Positions 25,973-34,887 of a stretch of 64,000 bases of DNA are shown here, in pieces (position 1 is the first letter of the stretch; the number at the start of each line of letters is the position of its first letter). The notes under the pieces were generated by a model. That model did not search any database. It saw only the letters and a list, made by a program, of their open reading frames with translations, and was not told the origin of the DNA. The DNA is taken from positions 124,001 through 188,000 of the forward strand of contig NZ_JAZHFS010000002.1 in NCBI RefSeq assembly GCF_036541405.1. The letters are read 5' to 3'. The DNA comes from Clostridium_AD frigoriphilum (GTDB lineage: Bacteria; Bacillota; Clostridia; Clostridiales; Clostridiaceae). Made by a program: the position numbers and the translations under genes.

Positions 25973-26923
25973 ATGATAGAAATGGAAAATGTAACAAAAT
26001 GTTATGGAAATCAAGTAGCTTTAGATGCTCTTAATCTTACAGTGGAAAAAGGAGAGATACTGGGATTTCTAGGGCCAAATGGTGCTGGTAAATCAACTGC
26101 CATGAATATTCTCACAGGGTATATATCCGCAACAAACGGTAATGTAAGAATTGATGGTATTGACATACTTGAACATCCTGAAGCTGTAAAGAAAAAAATA
26201 GGATATCTTCCTGAAATACCTCCATTATATTTGGATATGACTGTTGAGGAATACCTTAAGTTTGTATTTAGAATAAAAAAGGTTAAATCTGATTCTATTG
26301 AGCAAAGTATGATAAAAATAATGTCGCTTGTCAAAATATTAGATGTTAGAGGAAGGCTTATAAAAAATCTTTCTAAGGGTTATAAACAAAGAATAGGGCT
26401 AGCTCAAGCATTAGTTGGAGACCCCGAGGTACTTGTTCTAGATGAACCTACGGTAGGGCTAGACCCAAAGCAGATTATAGAAATAAGAAATCTAATTCAA
26501 AAAATAGGAAAGACATGCACCATTATATTAAGTTCACACATATTATCAGAAGTTAGTGCAATCTGTCATAGGGTTATTATAATAAATAAGGGCAAGATTG
26601 TTGCTTCTGGAACTCCAGAAGAATTATCAAAAGGAGTAAATAACAGTAACAAAGTCCTTTTGAGGGTTAAAGGGGTAAAAGAGGATGTATATAAACATAT
26701 AAAAGCAATGGAAGATGTTAAATTAGTTGAGGAGCAAGGTGTTAATGAGATTGGTACGGTAGATCTTTTAGTTGAGGCAAAAAATAATTTGGATATAAGA
26801 GAAACATTATTTGTTACGCTTAGCCAAGCTGGGTTTATTATCTTAATGATGAAGAGCCAGGAAATTAATCTTGAAGAAATCTTCTTGGATGTTACAACAA
26901 ACAAGAAAGTAGGAGGTATGTAA
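25973..26923 (+). CDS. ABC transporter ATPase (GldA/CcmA-like)
   Basis: This stand-alone nucleotide-binding subunit of about 316 aa has Walker A GPNGAGKST, signature LSKGYKQRIG, Walker B VLVLDEPTVGLDP and the His switch SSHILSE. The extended C-terminal domain (about 215-316) is typical of ABC-2 type ATPases of the GldA/DrrA group. The ATG at 25973 follows AGGGGTGA with good spacing; an earlier in-frame ATG at 25952 has no ribosome site. The stop overlaps the permease start by one base. It energises the permease and accessory proteins encoded next. Confidence 0.92.
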   Translation: MIEMENVTKCYGNQVALDALNLTVEKGEILGFLGPNGAGKSTAMNILTGYISATNGNVRIDGIDILEHPEAVKKKIGYLPEIPPLYLDMTVEEYLKFVFRIKKVKSDSIEQSMIKIMSLVKILDVRGRLIKNLSKGYKQRIGLAQALVGDPEVLVLDEPTVGLDPKQIIEIRNLIQKIGKTCTIILSSHILSEVSAICHRVIIINKGKIVASGTPEELSKGVNNSNKVLLRVKGVKEDVYKHIKAMEDVKLVEEQGVNEIGTVDLLVEAKNNLDIRETLFVTLSQAGFIILMMKSQEINLEEIFLDVTTNKKVGGM

Positions 26924-27786
26924 TGTTAGCTGTATTTTTAAAAGAACTTAGATCATATTTTACTTCAGCTATTGGTTATATTTTTATAGGAACATTTCTA
27001 TTAATAACAGGAATCTTTTTTACAATGTATAATTTATTAGCAGCAAGTCCAACATATAATAGTACGCTTCAAAGTCTAATTACAATATTTTTGTTTATTA
27101 TTCCAATATTAACTATGAAGATTATATCTGAAGAAACTAAAACTAAAACAGATCAATTATTGTTTACTTCACCATTAAAAATAAGAGATATTATATTGGG
27201 TAAATATTTTGCAGCCGTAGCTATTTTTACTATTTCTCTTTTAATAACGGTTTTGTACCCAATAATTTTAAGTATGTTTGGAACTGTCTCACCATCTGAA
27301 ATATTTACAGGATATATTGGTATGTTCTTGCTTGGAGCAACTTTAATATCTATAGGTTTATTTGTATCAAGTTTAACAGAAAATCAAGTTACATCAGCAG
27401 TAATATCTTTTGGAGTATTACTTTTTATATTTTTAATAGACAGTATAGAGCAGGCACTTCCTAGCACTAGAATTTCTAGCATAATTTTCGTTCTGGTTAT
27501 GGTGGGGATATTTGCTTTTGGTGTTTATTTTTCAACTAAAAATATATATGCAGCGTCAGCTACAACATTAGCAGGCATAATTATAACTATAGGAATATAT
27601 TTAGCAAAAAAGGAACTTTTTGATGGTATGATTCAAAAGGTTTTCGAATGGTTTTCTTTAATAAAACGTTATGATTTATTCTCGCAAGGCATATTAAGTC
27701 TGAATTCTGTGGTGTATTACTTATCATTTATTGTGGCATTTGTATTTTTAACTATAAGAATGGTTGACAAGAGAAGATGGAGTTAA
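26923..27786 (+). CDS. ABC-2 type permease (GldF-like)
   Basis: This integral membrane permease of 287 aa has about six predicted transmembrane segments, including FIGTFLLITGIFFTMYNLL near the N-terminus and a final YYLSFIVAFVFLTIRMVD helix. EETKTKTDQLLFTSPLKI in the first cytoplasmic loop is characteristic of ABC-2 permeases. It is tightly coupled to the ATPase upstream and the GldG-like gene downstream. In Bacteroidetes the related GldA-GldF-GldG set supports gliding; the function in clostridia is not known. Confidence 0.88.
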   Translation: MLAVFLKELRSYFTSAIGYIFIGTFLLITGIFFTMYNLLAASPTYNSTLQSLITIFLFIIPILTMKIISEETKTKTDQLLFTSPLKIRDIILGKYFAAVAIFTISLLITVLYPIILSMFGTVSPSEIFTGYIGMFLLGATLISIGLFVSSLTENQVTSAVISFGVLLFIFLIDSIEQALPSTRISSIIFVLVMVGIFAFGVYFSTKNIYAASATTLAGIIITIGIYLAKKELFDGMIQKVFEWFSLIKRYDLFSQGILSLNSVVYYLSFIVAFVFLTIRMVDKRRWS

Positions 27787-27799
27787 GGGGTGGATGAAT

Positions 27800-29212
27800 A
27801 TGAAAAAGTTACAAATAAAAAACACATTTAAAAATAATAAGTTTAGATATGGTGGTTATGCAACACTAATTACATCTATGGTACTTGTAATATTGCTGAT
27901 TGCTAACTTAGTAATTGATAAAATGGATTTTAAATATGATATGACAAAGAATAAATTATATTCATTATCAAATCAATCTTATAAAGTCATGGACAAGCTA
28001 AGCCGTGATATTAATATTATTATCTTTTCAAAGCAGAGTAGTTATGATCAAGGAATGACAGAAATAATAAACAAATATCCTAGTAAATCTAAGAAAATAA
28101 CTGTAAAATATGTAGATCCAACTACTAACCCTCAAGTTGCAAAAAAATATAGTAGCACTGAAAATGAGATTGCAAATGGGAGTATAGTTGTTGAGAGTTC
28201 TGGTAAATTTAAAGCTATTAAGGAAAGTGAGTTATATAATACCACCGAGGATCAAACTACTGGTGAGACATCTGTGAAATCTCTTGCAGTGGAACAAAAA
28301 ATCACGGGAGCTATAATGTACGTTGCAGGCGATAAAAATTCAGTTGTTTACAATTTACAAGGGCATAAGGAAAAAGCATTATCTACTGAAGCTTCCAGTA
28401 ATTTAAGCAATCAAAACTTTATAGTAAAACAATTGAATTTATTAACAAATGTTTGGAAACCAGAGGCTGGAGATATGCTTCTTGTTAGTTCTCCATCAGT
28501 TGATATAAGTAAGGACGAATTAATTAAGTTAAAAGATTTCTTTTCAAAGGGTGGTCATGGAATATTTTTAATGGATGTTCAGAATGGCAAGTTCCCGAAT
28601 TTTGATAATCTCATGAGTACTTTTGGAATTCAAATTGAACATTCTCTAATAGTAGAAGGAGATTCAAAAAAATATTATAGGGAACCTGCATACCTTATTC
28701 CTAAAATGAATAGTCATGCAATTATCGACCCTATGGTTTCTGCAAATCTACCTATTCTTTTTCCAGTGGCACAACCAATTGACCAACTAAAAGTTAAGAA
28801 GGCTTCTTTAAAAGTTGAGCCGCTACTTACGACTTCAGGCGAGTCTTTTGGAAAGAAAGATATAAATAGCACAACAACACAAAAGGCATCTGGGGACACA
28901 GACGGTCCTTTCGATGTAGCAGTTGCAATAACTGATACCCAAGAATCAAGTGTGGCTAAAATTGTTGTTTTTTCATCTTCAGGTTTTATTAATGTTGCAG
29001 CTGGTGGTAATCTAGACCTTTTCATGAATAGTATGAATTGGGTACAGGACCGTCAAGAAAATATTTCTATTACGCCAAAGGATTTAACAACTCAAACCTT
29101 AGAAATGACTAAGGCACAAACACTTGGATTTTCTGCTTTGGTTATAATAGTAATTCCTGCTATAGTTCTTATCATGGGGGTTGTAGTATGGATTAGGAGG
29201 AGACATTTATGA
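27800..29212 (+). CDS. GldG-like ABC transporter auxiliary protein
   Basis: This protein of about 470 aa belongs to the ABC_transp_aux (GldG/IFT52-like) family. It has an N-terminal membrane anchor (ITSMVLVILLIANLVI), a large extracellular domain with a central VYNLQGHKEKAL segment and a Rossmann-like LLVSSPSVDISKDEL portion, and a C-terminal membrane helix before RRRHL. The open frame begins at 27764 inside the permease gene, but AAGGGGTGG at 27785-27793 points to the ATG at 27800. Its stop overlaps the next gene by ATGA. Likely an extracytoplasmic partner of the ABC complex. Confidence 0.85.
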   Translation: MKKLQIKNTFKNNKFRYGGYATLITSMVLVILLIANLVIDKMDFKYDMTKNKLYSLSNQSYKVMDKLSRDINIIIFSKQSSYDQGMTEIINKYPSKSKKITVKYVDPTTNPQVAKKYSSTENEIANGSIVVESSGKFKAIKESELYNTTEDQTTGETSVKSLAVEQKITGAIMYVAGDKNSVVYNLQGHKEKALSTEASSNLSNQNFIVKQLNLLTNVWKPEAGDMLLVSSPSVDISKDELIKLKDFFSKGGHGIFLMDVQNGKFPNFDNLMSTFGIQIEHSLIVEGDSKKYYREPAYLIPKMNSHAIIDPMVSANLPILFPVAQPIDQLKVKKASLKVEPLLTTSGESFGKKDINSTTTQKASGDTDGPFDVAVAITDTQESSVAKIVVFSSSGFINVAAGGNLDLFMNSMNWVQDRQENISITPKDLTTQTLEMTKAQTLGFSALVIIVIPAIVLIMGVVVWIRRRHL

Positions 29213-30603
29213 AGAAATCTAAGAGTATTATAATACTCGCTCTTATTATACTCTTATTAGGCGGAGCATATTTTTATGTTTCAAGTAATCCCAAAATAGA
29301 TAAGAAAGATACAAGTTCTACAAATGTAAGTACAAGCAGCGTTGAAGTTTGGAAGATTGATAACACTAAAGTTTCCCAGGTAATTATTAAAGATAGCGGT
29401 GCGGGGAATACATTTGTTAAAAAATCTAAAGAATGGGTTATTGAAAATTATAATCACAAGATCAAACAAACTACTATTGATAGTATTACAGATTCAGTAA
29501 TAAATTTATCAGGAACACTTGTGGAAAAAAATGCTAACGATATGGGTAAGTATGGACTTGATAAACCAACTATAAATATAGTGATAGTTGGGAAAGATTT
29601 GAATAAAACACTATGCGTTGGAGATAAAACTTCAGACGGAACTAGCTATTATGTAAATGAGAAAGGAACCCAAAAAGTATATTTTATAGCGGCCAGTATT
29701 GTAGATGGTCTTACTTTAAAGCAGTCAGCATACAGAGATAATACTATTACCGCTATAGATGCGACTTCGCTTTCATACATGAAAATTGTTAAAGCTGGAA
29801 GCTTACCAGTTGTGATAATAAAGAATGCAAATCAAAGCAAAGATGAAGCTAAATACAATATAAATACTTGGATGCTTACGGATGCGTATAATTCACCAGT
29901 AAATTTAGAGGTTGAGAAAATTTCTCCCGTAATAGCCGCTATCGCAAGTCTTAAAGCTGGTGATATAGCTGATGATAATCCGAAAGATTTAAGCAAGTAT
30001 GGATTAGATAAACCATCTCTTGAACTTACATTAAAGGATAGTAAAAGTGTATTGCAACTTTTTATAGGTAAAAACAAGGATGGTAGTAGTGTATATTTTA
30101 AAGAAGGTAAAGGTGACACCATATATACAATGGATAAGACCGTAATTGATCTCTTTAAGTTTAAACCTTTTGATGTGATAAGTAAATTTGTGTACATTGT
30201 AAATTTAGATTATGTAAATAAGATAGTTGTAGAGGGAAAAGGAAAAACGGATACAGTCTTAGTTTCTAGAACTACGGCTAAAGCTGAAACATCTGGAGAT
30301 CCAGATGTTGTAACTACAAATTCTAAGGTAAATGGTAAGAAGATAGAAATTAATAAATTTAAGACTGAATATCAAGAAATAATAGGGCTTACCGTAGATG
30401 CTGAAAATGATAAAAAACTAGAAGATAAACCAGTGATTAGCATTACATATAGTCTTAATAATGGAACTAAAAAGCAGGAAATCATTGATTTCGTACCTTA
30501 TAATGATCAGTTTTATGCAGTATTTAGGAATGGAAAATCTGATTTTGTAATAACAAAAGATAAAGTAAATAAAATGATAACTAGTTTGGAAAGTTTAAAA
30601 TAA
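29209..30603 (+). CDS. DUF4340 membrane-anchored protein
   Basis: This 464-aa protein has an N-terminal signal anchor (IIILALIILLLGGAYFYV) and a large extracytoplasmic region of the DUF4340 type. Two internal repeats are visible: one around MGKYGLDKPTINIVI (about residue 120) and one around LSKYGLDKPSLELTL (about residue 265), each followed by a G(D/K)xxxDGxxxY strand pair. It is the last gene of the four-gene ABC operon and overlaps the GldG-like gene by ATGA, so the four products are probably made together as one complex. DUF4340 proteins often accompany GldG-like genes, but no function is established. Confidence 0.85.
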   Translation: MKKSKSIIILALIILLLGGAYFYVSSNPKIDKKDTSSTNVSTSSVEVWKIDNTKVSQVIIKDSGAGNTFVKKSKEWVIENYNHKIKQTTIDSITDSVINLSGTLVEKNANDMGKYGLDKPTINIVIVGKDLNKTLCVGDKTSDGTSYYVNEKGTQKVYFIAASIVDGLTLKQSAYRDNTITAIDATSLSYMKIVKAGSLPVVIIKNANQSKDEAKYNINTWMLTDAYNSPVNLEVEKISPVIAAIASLKAGDIADDNPKDLSKYGLDKPSLELTLKDSKSVLQLFIGKNKDGSSVYFKEGKGDTIYTMDKTVIDLFKFKPFDVISKFVYIVNLDYVNKIVVEGKGKTDTVLVSRTTAKAETSGDPDVVTTNSKVNGKKIEINKFKTEYQEIIGLTVDAENDKKLEDKPVISITYSLNNGTKKQEIIDFVPYNDQFYAVFRNGKSDFVITKDKVNKMITSLESLK

Positions 30604-30625
30604 GATGGTGAAAAGGTAGTATAAG

Positions 30626-30677
30626 AAAAAGGCTGCTAAACAAGTGAAATATCGTTTCCTTGTTTAGCAGCCTTTTT
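30626..30677. terminator. Bidirectional terminator after the Gld-like operon
   Basis: AAAAAGGCTGCTAAACAAG pairs perfectly with CTTGTTTAGCAGCCTTTTT around a 14-base loop. It separates the ABC operon from the convergent hypothetical gene. Confidence 0.92.
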
Positions 30678-30680
30678 AAT

Positions 30681-31319
30681 TTATTTATTTAGCAAATATT
30701 TAAGGATTAAAATTGAATTGTATTTTTGTTTAGTTGATCCGACAATTCCAATCACCTTATTTTTTGTATCAAATCCCAATTTTTTAAATAACACAATATC
30801 TTTGGCATCTATAGCATAAACACCGTTCTTTTTATCACTTCCGGTAGCGTGAATTTTTTCACCTTTTAGAGAATCCAAATTGAGTTCACTTATATTATCT
30901 AATCTCAAAAACATATCTTGTTTTACGAAGGATTCAAACATGATTTTATCTAAAATGATAACATCGAGTTCTCCAACAGATACCTCAGCAGTAAGTTTTT
31001 GCATATACTGGCTTGTTGTTTGAAGGTTTGCATTTTTTGAAGTATCAATTGGCATAGTGCTTACTCTAGCTTTTTTTCTAGTACTTCCATCTTTGACAAC
31101 AACTTTTGTAAGTAAGGATTCTAAATTAGTTATCTTATTCGTATCTGAAATGTTTGAAATCATAGTTAGATTAAATACATAATCCGGTTTTGTTATTTGG
31201 CTATGTATAATAGAAATTATTATACATATGGCAGCTAAAGTACCAATAATATGCAATTTGTAATAATCCCAGATATATTCAGCTCTTTTATGTTTGTTCA
31301 TCCCTTTTAAATCAACCAT
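30681..31319 (-). CDS. Unrecognised membrane-anchored protein
   Basis: I do not recognise this family. The product (about 212 aa) has a short charged cytoplasmic N-terminus (KHKRAEYIWDYYKLH), one membrane helix (IIGTLAAICIIISIIHSQI) and an extracellular domain of about 165 residues. The segment GELDVIILDKIMFESF and the mention of a PAID-like AIDAKDIVLF stretch give it the look of a small solute-binding-like fold, but this is only an impression. The ATG at 31319 is spaced nine bases from AAAGGG; earlier and later ATGs abut the ribosome site. It is followed on the same strand's upstream side by another unknown membrane protein. Confidence 0.75.
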   Translation of the reverse strand: MVDLKGMNKHKRAEYIWDYYKLHIIGTLAAICIIISIIHSQITKPDYVFNLTMISNISDTNKITNLESLLTKVVVKDGSTRKKARVSTMPIDTSKNANLQTTSQYMQKLTAEVSVGELDVIILDKIMFESFVKQDMFLRLDNISELNLDSLKGEKIHATGSDKKNGVYAIDAKDIVLFKKLGFDTKNKVIGIVGSTKQKYNSILILKYLLNK

Positions 31320-31380
31320 AGTCTTCATCCCTTTTATTCGAATTTCAGTATCAACATAAAATATTTATAAATTTATTATG

Positions 31381-31872
31381 TTACTTTTTTACTGCCCTTG
31401 GATTATATTTAAAACAATGATTAATAAATTTTTCATCAGGCATAAACATCAATTGCATTTTATCGTTTCCTTCTGTAATCATTGCAACATATATTGGTCC
31501 TTTTGCGGTTGTTGGATAACATTTTACTATAGAAGTAGGCTTGTTCGAATAATCTTTTACAAAATCACTATCATTAAGAGCTAAAAGGTCTACCTCTTTT
31601 ATATTAAAAGTAGTTACTTTTTTTCTTTTTTTCATTTCTAATATCTTTTCTATATCAATTTCACCATTTGTAAATTGATATTCATATTCTACATATAATT
31701 TTGATTTGTAAAAATAACATGCTACAGCCAAAGCAATTAATAATATAGCAAAAATCATATTTACACTAGTAAGAAATAGTCCAATTAATCCAAGTACATA
31801 GGTTGCTTTACTTACTAGTTTGTAAGTAGTTGTTTTAGATGTTGTTAGAAGTTGCTCATAAAAGTTATCCAT
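31381..31872 (-). CDS. Unrecognised protein with two membrane helices
   Basis: This 163-aa protein has a short N-terminus, two adjacent membrane helices (about residues 22-55, including VLGLIGLFLTSVNMIFAILL) and a soluble C-terminal domain with a charged segment MKKRKKVTTFNIKEVDLL and a conserved-looking PDEKFINHCFKYNPRAVKK end. Short uncharacterised proteins with this layout occur in clostridia; a DUF6106-type assignment is possible but I cannot confirm it. An AAAGGGG ribosome site precedes the start. It may be co-transcribed with the membrane-anchored gene 50 bases downstream. Confidence 0.75.
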   Translation of the reverse strand: MDNFYEQLLTTSKTTTYKLVSKATYVLGLIGLFLTSVNMIFAILLIALAVACYFYKSKLYVEYEYQFTNGEIDIEKILEMKKRKKVTTFNIKEVDLLALNDSDFVKDYSNKPTSIVKCYPTTAKGPIYVAMITEGNDKMQLMFMPDEKFINHCFKYNPRAVKK

Positions 31873-32128
31873 TTTTTTGTCCCCTTTAATTATAATGTGA
31901 TTTATTAGTTAAGAAAAGCATTACAAATTGTATTTTATTTAATAATTCACCTATAATTATAACATAATCCATATATTATAAAAGGTTATTATGACTAAAT
32001 TATATAATTTATAGTTGCAAAATATATTTAATAATATGATAATAAAGATATATGAGTTAAAAATATTATTATGAGATTCTTATACAAAGTGTGAAAAATA
32101 TAAAATAGTCTAAGTTAGGGGCGATATT

Positions 32129-32869
32129 ATGAGCTTAAAAGGAAAAGTTGCAATAGTTACAGGAGCATCTAGAGGAATAGGCAAAGGAATTGCTATGGAA
32201 CTTGCAAAAAACGGATGTTGTCTTGTAATAAATTATAAAAGTAATGATGAAGAAGCTGAAAAAACTTATAAGGAAATTAGAGAGCTAGGGGCTTATGTTT
32301 TAATGATTAAAGGTGATGTAAGTAATTATGAGTTTGCAAAGCAGATGGTGGAAACTACTGTTGAAAAATTAGGAAAAATAGATATTTTAATAAATAATGC
32401 AGGAATATCGAAGGTCGGGTTATTTATGGATCAGGAGCCTAATGAATGGAATAATATTTTAGATGTAAATTTAAAGGGTACTATTAATTGTTCTCATAAT
32501 GCCGTAAAAGAAATGATAAAACAAAAGAGCGGTAGCATAATTAATATATCTTCAATGTGGGGAGAGGTTGGGGCTTCTTGCGAGGTGATTTACTCTGCAT
32601 CTAAAGGAGCAGTTAATGCTTTTACAAAATCATTAGCTAAGGAACTTGCTCCTTCAAATATTAGAGTAAACGCTATTGCACCAGGAGTTATAGATACAGA
32701 AATGAATAAGTGGCTAAACAAAGACGAACGTGCAAATTTAATAAATGAAATACCTATGATGAAATTTGGAGAAATTTCAGATGTTGCTATGCTTGTAACG
32801 TTTTTAGCCAGTGAAAACTCAAAATATATTACAGGACAAGTAATAACTATAGATGGAGGATTCTTATAG
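32129..32869 (+). CDS. ymfI: EF-P 5-aminopentanone reductase-like SDR (YmfI)
   Basis: This short-chain dehydrogenase/reductase (246 aa) has the NADP-binding TGASRGIG motif, NNAG, and the Ser-Tyr-Lys triad (INISSMWGE, IYSASK). The stretch WGEVGASCEVIYSASKGA closely matches my recollection of B. subtilis YmfI (WGETGASCEVLYSMAKGA), which completes the 5-aminopentanol modification of elongation factor P. Generic FabG proteins differ at this site. It is monocistronic with a GGGGCGA ribosome site. A FabG-like reductase remains the alternative; the YmfI call rests on this remembered motif. Confidence 0.75.
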   Translation: MSLKGKVAIVTGASRGIGKGIAMELAKNGCCLVINYKSNDEEAEKTYKEIRELGAYVLMIKGDVSNYEFAKQMVETTVEKLGKIDILINNAGISKVGLFMDQEPNEWNNILDVNLKGTINCSHNAVKEMIKQKSGSIINISSMWGEVGASCEVIYSASKGAVNAFTKSLAKELAPSNIRVNAIAPGVIDTEMNKWLNKDERANLINEIPMMKFGEISDVAMLVTFLASENSKYITGQVITIDGGFL

Positions 32870-32875
32870 TTGATC

Positions 32876-32902
32876 TAAAATAAATTTAACAGATTTATTT
32901 TA
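32876..32902 (+). terminator. Weak AT-only hairpin after the reductase gene
   Basis: TAAAATAAAT pairs with ATTTATTTTA around a seven-base loop, then a T-rich stretch. With no GC pairs it would be a weak terminator. Confidence 0.35.
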
Positions 32903-33033
32903 TTTATTAAATTATTTAATGGATTATTCATTTTTTCTTAAGGAATAATTAATATTTGAATCTGTTTATATGTTATAATTATATTATCATTTATTGATTA
33001 AATCGTATGAAATGAAAGAAGGCTAATATTATT

Positions 33034-33363
33034 ATGGAATATACAAGGGGTAAAAATGTAATTTCAAAGTTATTCAAATCAGCTTTAACAATAGGTGCTT
33101 TTATTGTATTAGCAATAACAATACCTTATATAGCTATCTTTGTTATTAGAGCCTTATTTGTAATTGTAGTTTTTGGAGTTATTGTATGGTATAGTTTAAA
33201 ATTAGTAAAAAGTGTTAAGAAGTTTATCTACAAATCAAGTACAAAAAAAGACGCTACGACAAAATCTAATGACTTTAGTAGTGACAAAGATATAAGTGGT
33301 ACTAATGATATTAATTATGATGATAGTGTTATTATTGATGTAGATTATGAAAAGGTAATATAA
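33034..33363 (+). CDS. Small membrane protein of unknown function
   Basis: This 109-aa protein has a basic N-terminus, one long or two closely spaced membrane helices (ALTIGAFIVLAITIPYIAIFV and ALFVIVVFGVIVWYSLKLV), then a lysine-rich segment and an acidic Asp/Ser-rich tail. I do not recognise a family. A GAAAGAAGG ribosome site is present, base use matches neighbouring genes, and a strong terminator follows, so it is likely a real, monocistronic gene. Confidence 0.65.
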   Translation: MEYTRGKNVISKLFKSALTIGAFIVLAITIPYIAIFVIRALFVIVVFGVIVWYSLKLVKSVKKFIYKSSTKKDATTKSNDFSSDKDISGTNDINYDDSVIIDVDYEKVI

Positions 33364-33403
33364 TGAACATATAATGAAAAAAATTAAGTCTATAACTATA
33401 GTT

Positions 33404-33436
33404 AAAGGACCAATCTATGATATAAGATTGGTCTTT
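33404..33436 (+). terminator. Rho-independent terminator
   Basis: AAAGGACCAATCT pairs with AGATTGGTCTTT around an eight-base loop, followed by TTATTTTTTT. Confidence 0.9.
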
Positions 33437-33520
33437 TATTTTTTTATAATATAAAGAATTTAATAAAACGATTATGAAGCAAGAATGTATTAACTTTATG
33501 ACGTATATAAGGAGGGCACT

Positions 33521-34357
33521 ATGCAGGTAGAAATTATAAAACATATACAATATATTATATCTCCCTTTTGGGACACATTTTTTCAACTAGTTACAATGAC
33601 TGGGGAGGAATCCTTTTATATTATTGCAGCTGCAATAATATTTTGGTGTGTAAATAAAAAATTTGGGTATAAGTTAGGTTTTGCATTACTTACAAGTACA
33701 ATAACAAACATTATTTTAAAGGATATGATTAATGCAGCTAGGCCAATAGGAGTGCCTGGAATAAGGTCGCTTAGAATAGAAACAGCTACAGGACAATCTT
33801 TTCCAAGTGGTCATACACAGGGGGCTACGACATTTTGGATTTCTTGTATTATTAAAGTGAAAAGAAAGTGGATTTATATAGTTGGAATTTTAGCAATCAT
33901 TTTGGTGAGTATTTCAAGGCTTTATCTTGGACTTCATTATCCAAGAGATGTAATTGGCGGAATAGTAATTGGAATTATATGTGTTATTATTTCTAATTAT
34001 ATTTTTGACTATGCAGAAGAAACCCAAAAAGCATGGGTATTAATGATAATTATTGTACCTACACTTTTTGGAATGATATTCTTTAGAGAAAAAACATATT
34101 ATACAATAGCAGGAACGGTATTAGGATTTTTTATTGGATATATATTAGAGTCTCGATATGTGTTGTACGAAGTTCGAAGTAGTATATTAAAGCAATTAAT
34201 GAAGTTGGTATTTGGATTAGCAATTCTCGTGACCTTAAAAGGCATGTTAAAGGTAATTCTTCCACTTAATATACTTTCTGACTTTTTTAGATATGTTGTA
34301 ATTGGATTGTGGATCACCGTGGGAGCACCGTGCATTTTTAAAAAATTTGTTAGGTAG
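33521..34357 (+). CDS. PAP2-family membrane phosphatase
   Basis: This integral membrane phosphatase of the PAP2 superfamily (278 aa) has the three catalytic motifs: KDMINAARP, SFPSGH, and SRLYLGLHYPRDV (pattern SRxxxxxHxxxD). The N-terminus WDTFFQLVTMTGEESFYII is shared with a clostridial PAP2 subgroup. About seven hydrophobic segments are visible. Members act on phosphatidic acid, undecaprenyl diphosphate or similar lipid phosphates; the exact substrate cannot be told. The AAGGAGG ribosome site precedes the ATG. It stands alone after a terminator. Confidence 0.9.
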   Translation: MQVEIIKHIQYIISPFWDTFFQLVTMTGEESFYIIAAAIIFWCVNKKFGYKLGFALLTSTITNIILKDMINAARPIGVPGIRSLRIETATGQSFPSGHTQGATTFWISCIIKVKRKWIYIVGILAIILVSISRLYLGLHYPRDVIGGIVIGIICVIISNYIFDYAEETQKAWVLMIIIVPTLFGMIFFREKTYYTIAGTVLGFFIGYILESRYVLYEVRSSILKQLMKLVFGLAILVTLKGMLKVILPLNILSDFFRYVVIGLWITVGAPCIFKKFVR

Positions 34358-34431
34358 ATTTAACTAATTAGAATATTTTTTTGAAAATAGTAAAACCTAT
34401 TAATAGCAATACAAAAAAGGGAGATGTTTTT

Positions 34432-34563
34432 ATGCCTAAAGATAGTCAACCAGATAATAAGTTTTCTAGATTAGTAAAGAGTAATTATAATACCCCTATA
34501 ACTCGCGAAACTGCGAAAAATCAAAATGCTACAAATAAAAAACAATCTGCTGATAGAAAATAA
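34432..34563 (+). CDS. Small basic hydrophilic protein, 43 aa
   Basis: The product begins MPKDSQPDNKFSRLVKSN and ends in a lysine/asparagine-rich tail. It has no membrane segment and no recognised family. The ATG at 34432 follows AAAGGGAGATG, and a hairpin lies just after the stop, which supports a real short gene. The longer open frame upstream (from a TTG at 34381) has no ribosome site. Small, polar, disordered proteins of this kind in clostridia are sometimes spore associated; that is speculative here. Confidence 0.5.
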   Translation: MPKDSQPDNKFSRLVKSNYNTPITRETAKNQNATNKKQSADRK

Positions 34564-34571
34564 AAGTATTA

Positions 34572-34598
34572 GAGCATATAAACATTTGTTTATGTGCT
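34572..34598 (+). terminator. Hairpin after the 43-aa gene
   Basis: AGCATATAAACA pairs with TGTTTATGTGCT (one G-T pair), followed by TCTTTTCTT. It is a plausible terminator. Confidence 0.6.
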
Positions 34599-34779
34599 TC
34601 TTTTCTTATATTGAAGAAAAATATAGAACAAAAGGTAAGTTATTTGCATATAAAAAATTTGTGGTTTTCTAATAAATAAGAGATTATTTATTGCATTATC
34701 TTAATACTATGTTAGAATTTATATATGACTATTTTAGTAGTAAGTATTTAATATTACGTTTATACTGTGAAGTCTAGAG

Positions 34780-34802
34780 CTGCAGCATGTCTGTAGTTTT
34801 TT
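34780..34802 (+). terminator. Short terminator-like hairpin in the cysS leader region
   Basis: CTGCAG pairs with CTGTAG around CATGT, followed directly by six T. It could end read-through or act as an attenuator of cysS; no alternative structure was identified. Confidence 0.35.
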
Positions 34803-34887
34803 ATATTTTAAAATGCAAAGATTATTTTAGTAATGGTTTCTGCAAAGCCTTAGATATTATTGTATTATTTAAGAAGGAGTGAATGAA

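Larger units (their letters stand above)
34564..34887. other. Intergenic region upstream of cysS
   Basis: This stretch holds a hairpin after the small gene and a short terminator-like hairpin about 85 bases before cysS. No T-box signature was found despite the tRNA-synthetase context, and no further gene was seen. Confidence 0.6.

Noticed and set aside
34620..34887. Possible T-box riboswitch upstream of cysS
   Set aside because: The conserved AGGGTGGNACCGCG antiterminator sequence is absent; only a weak six-base-pair terminator-like hairpin is present.
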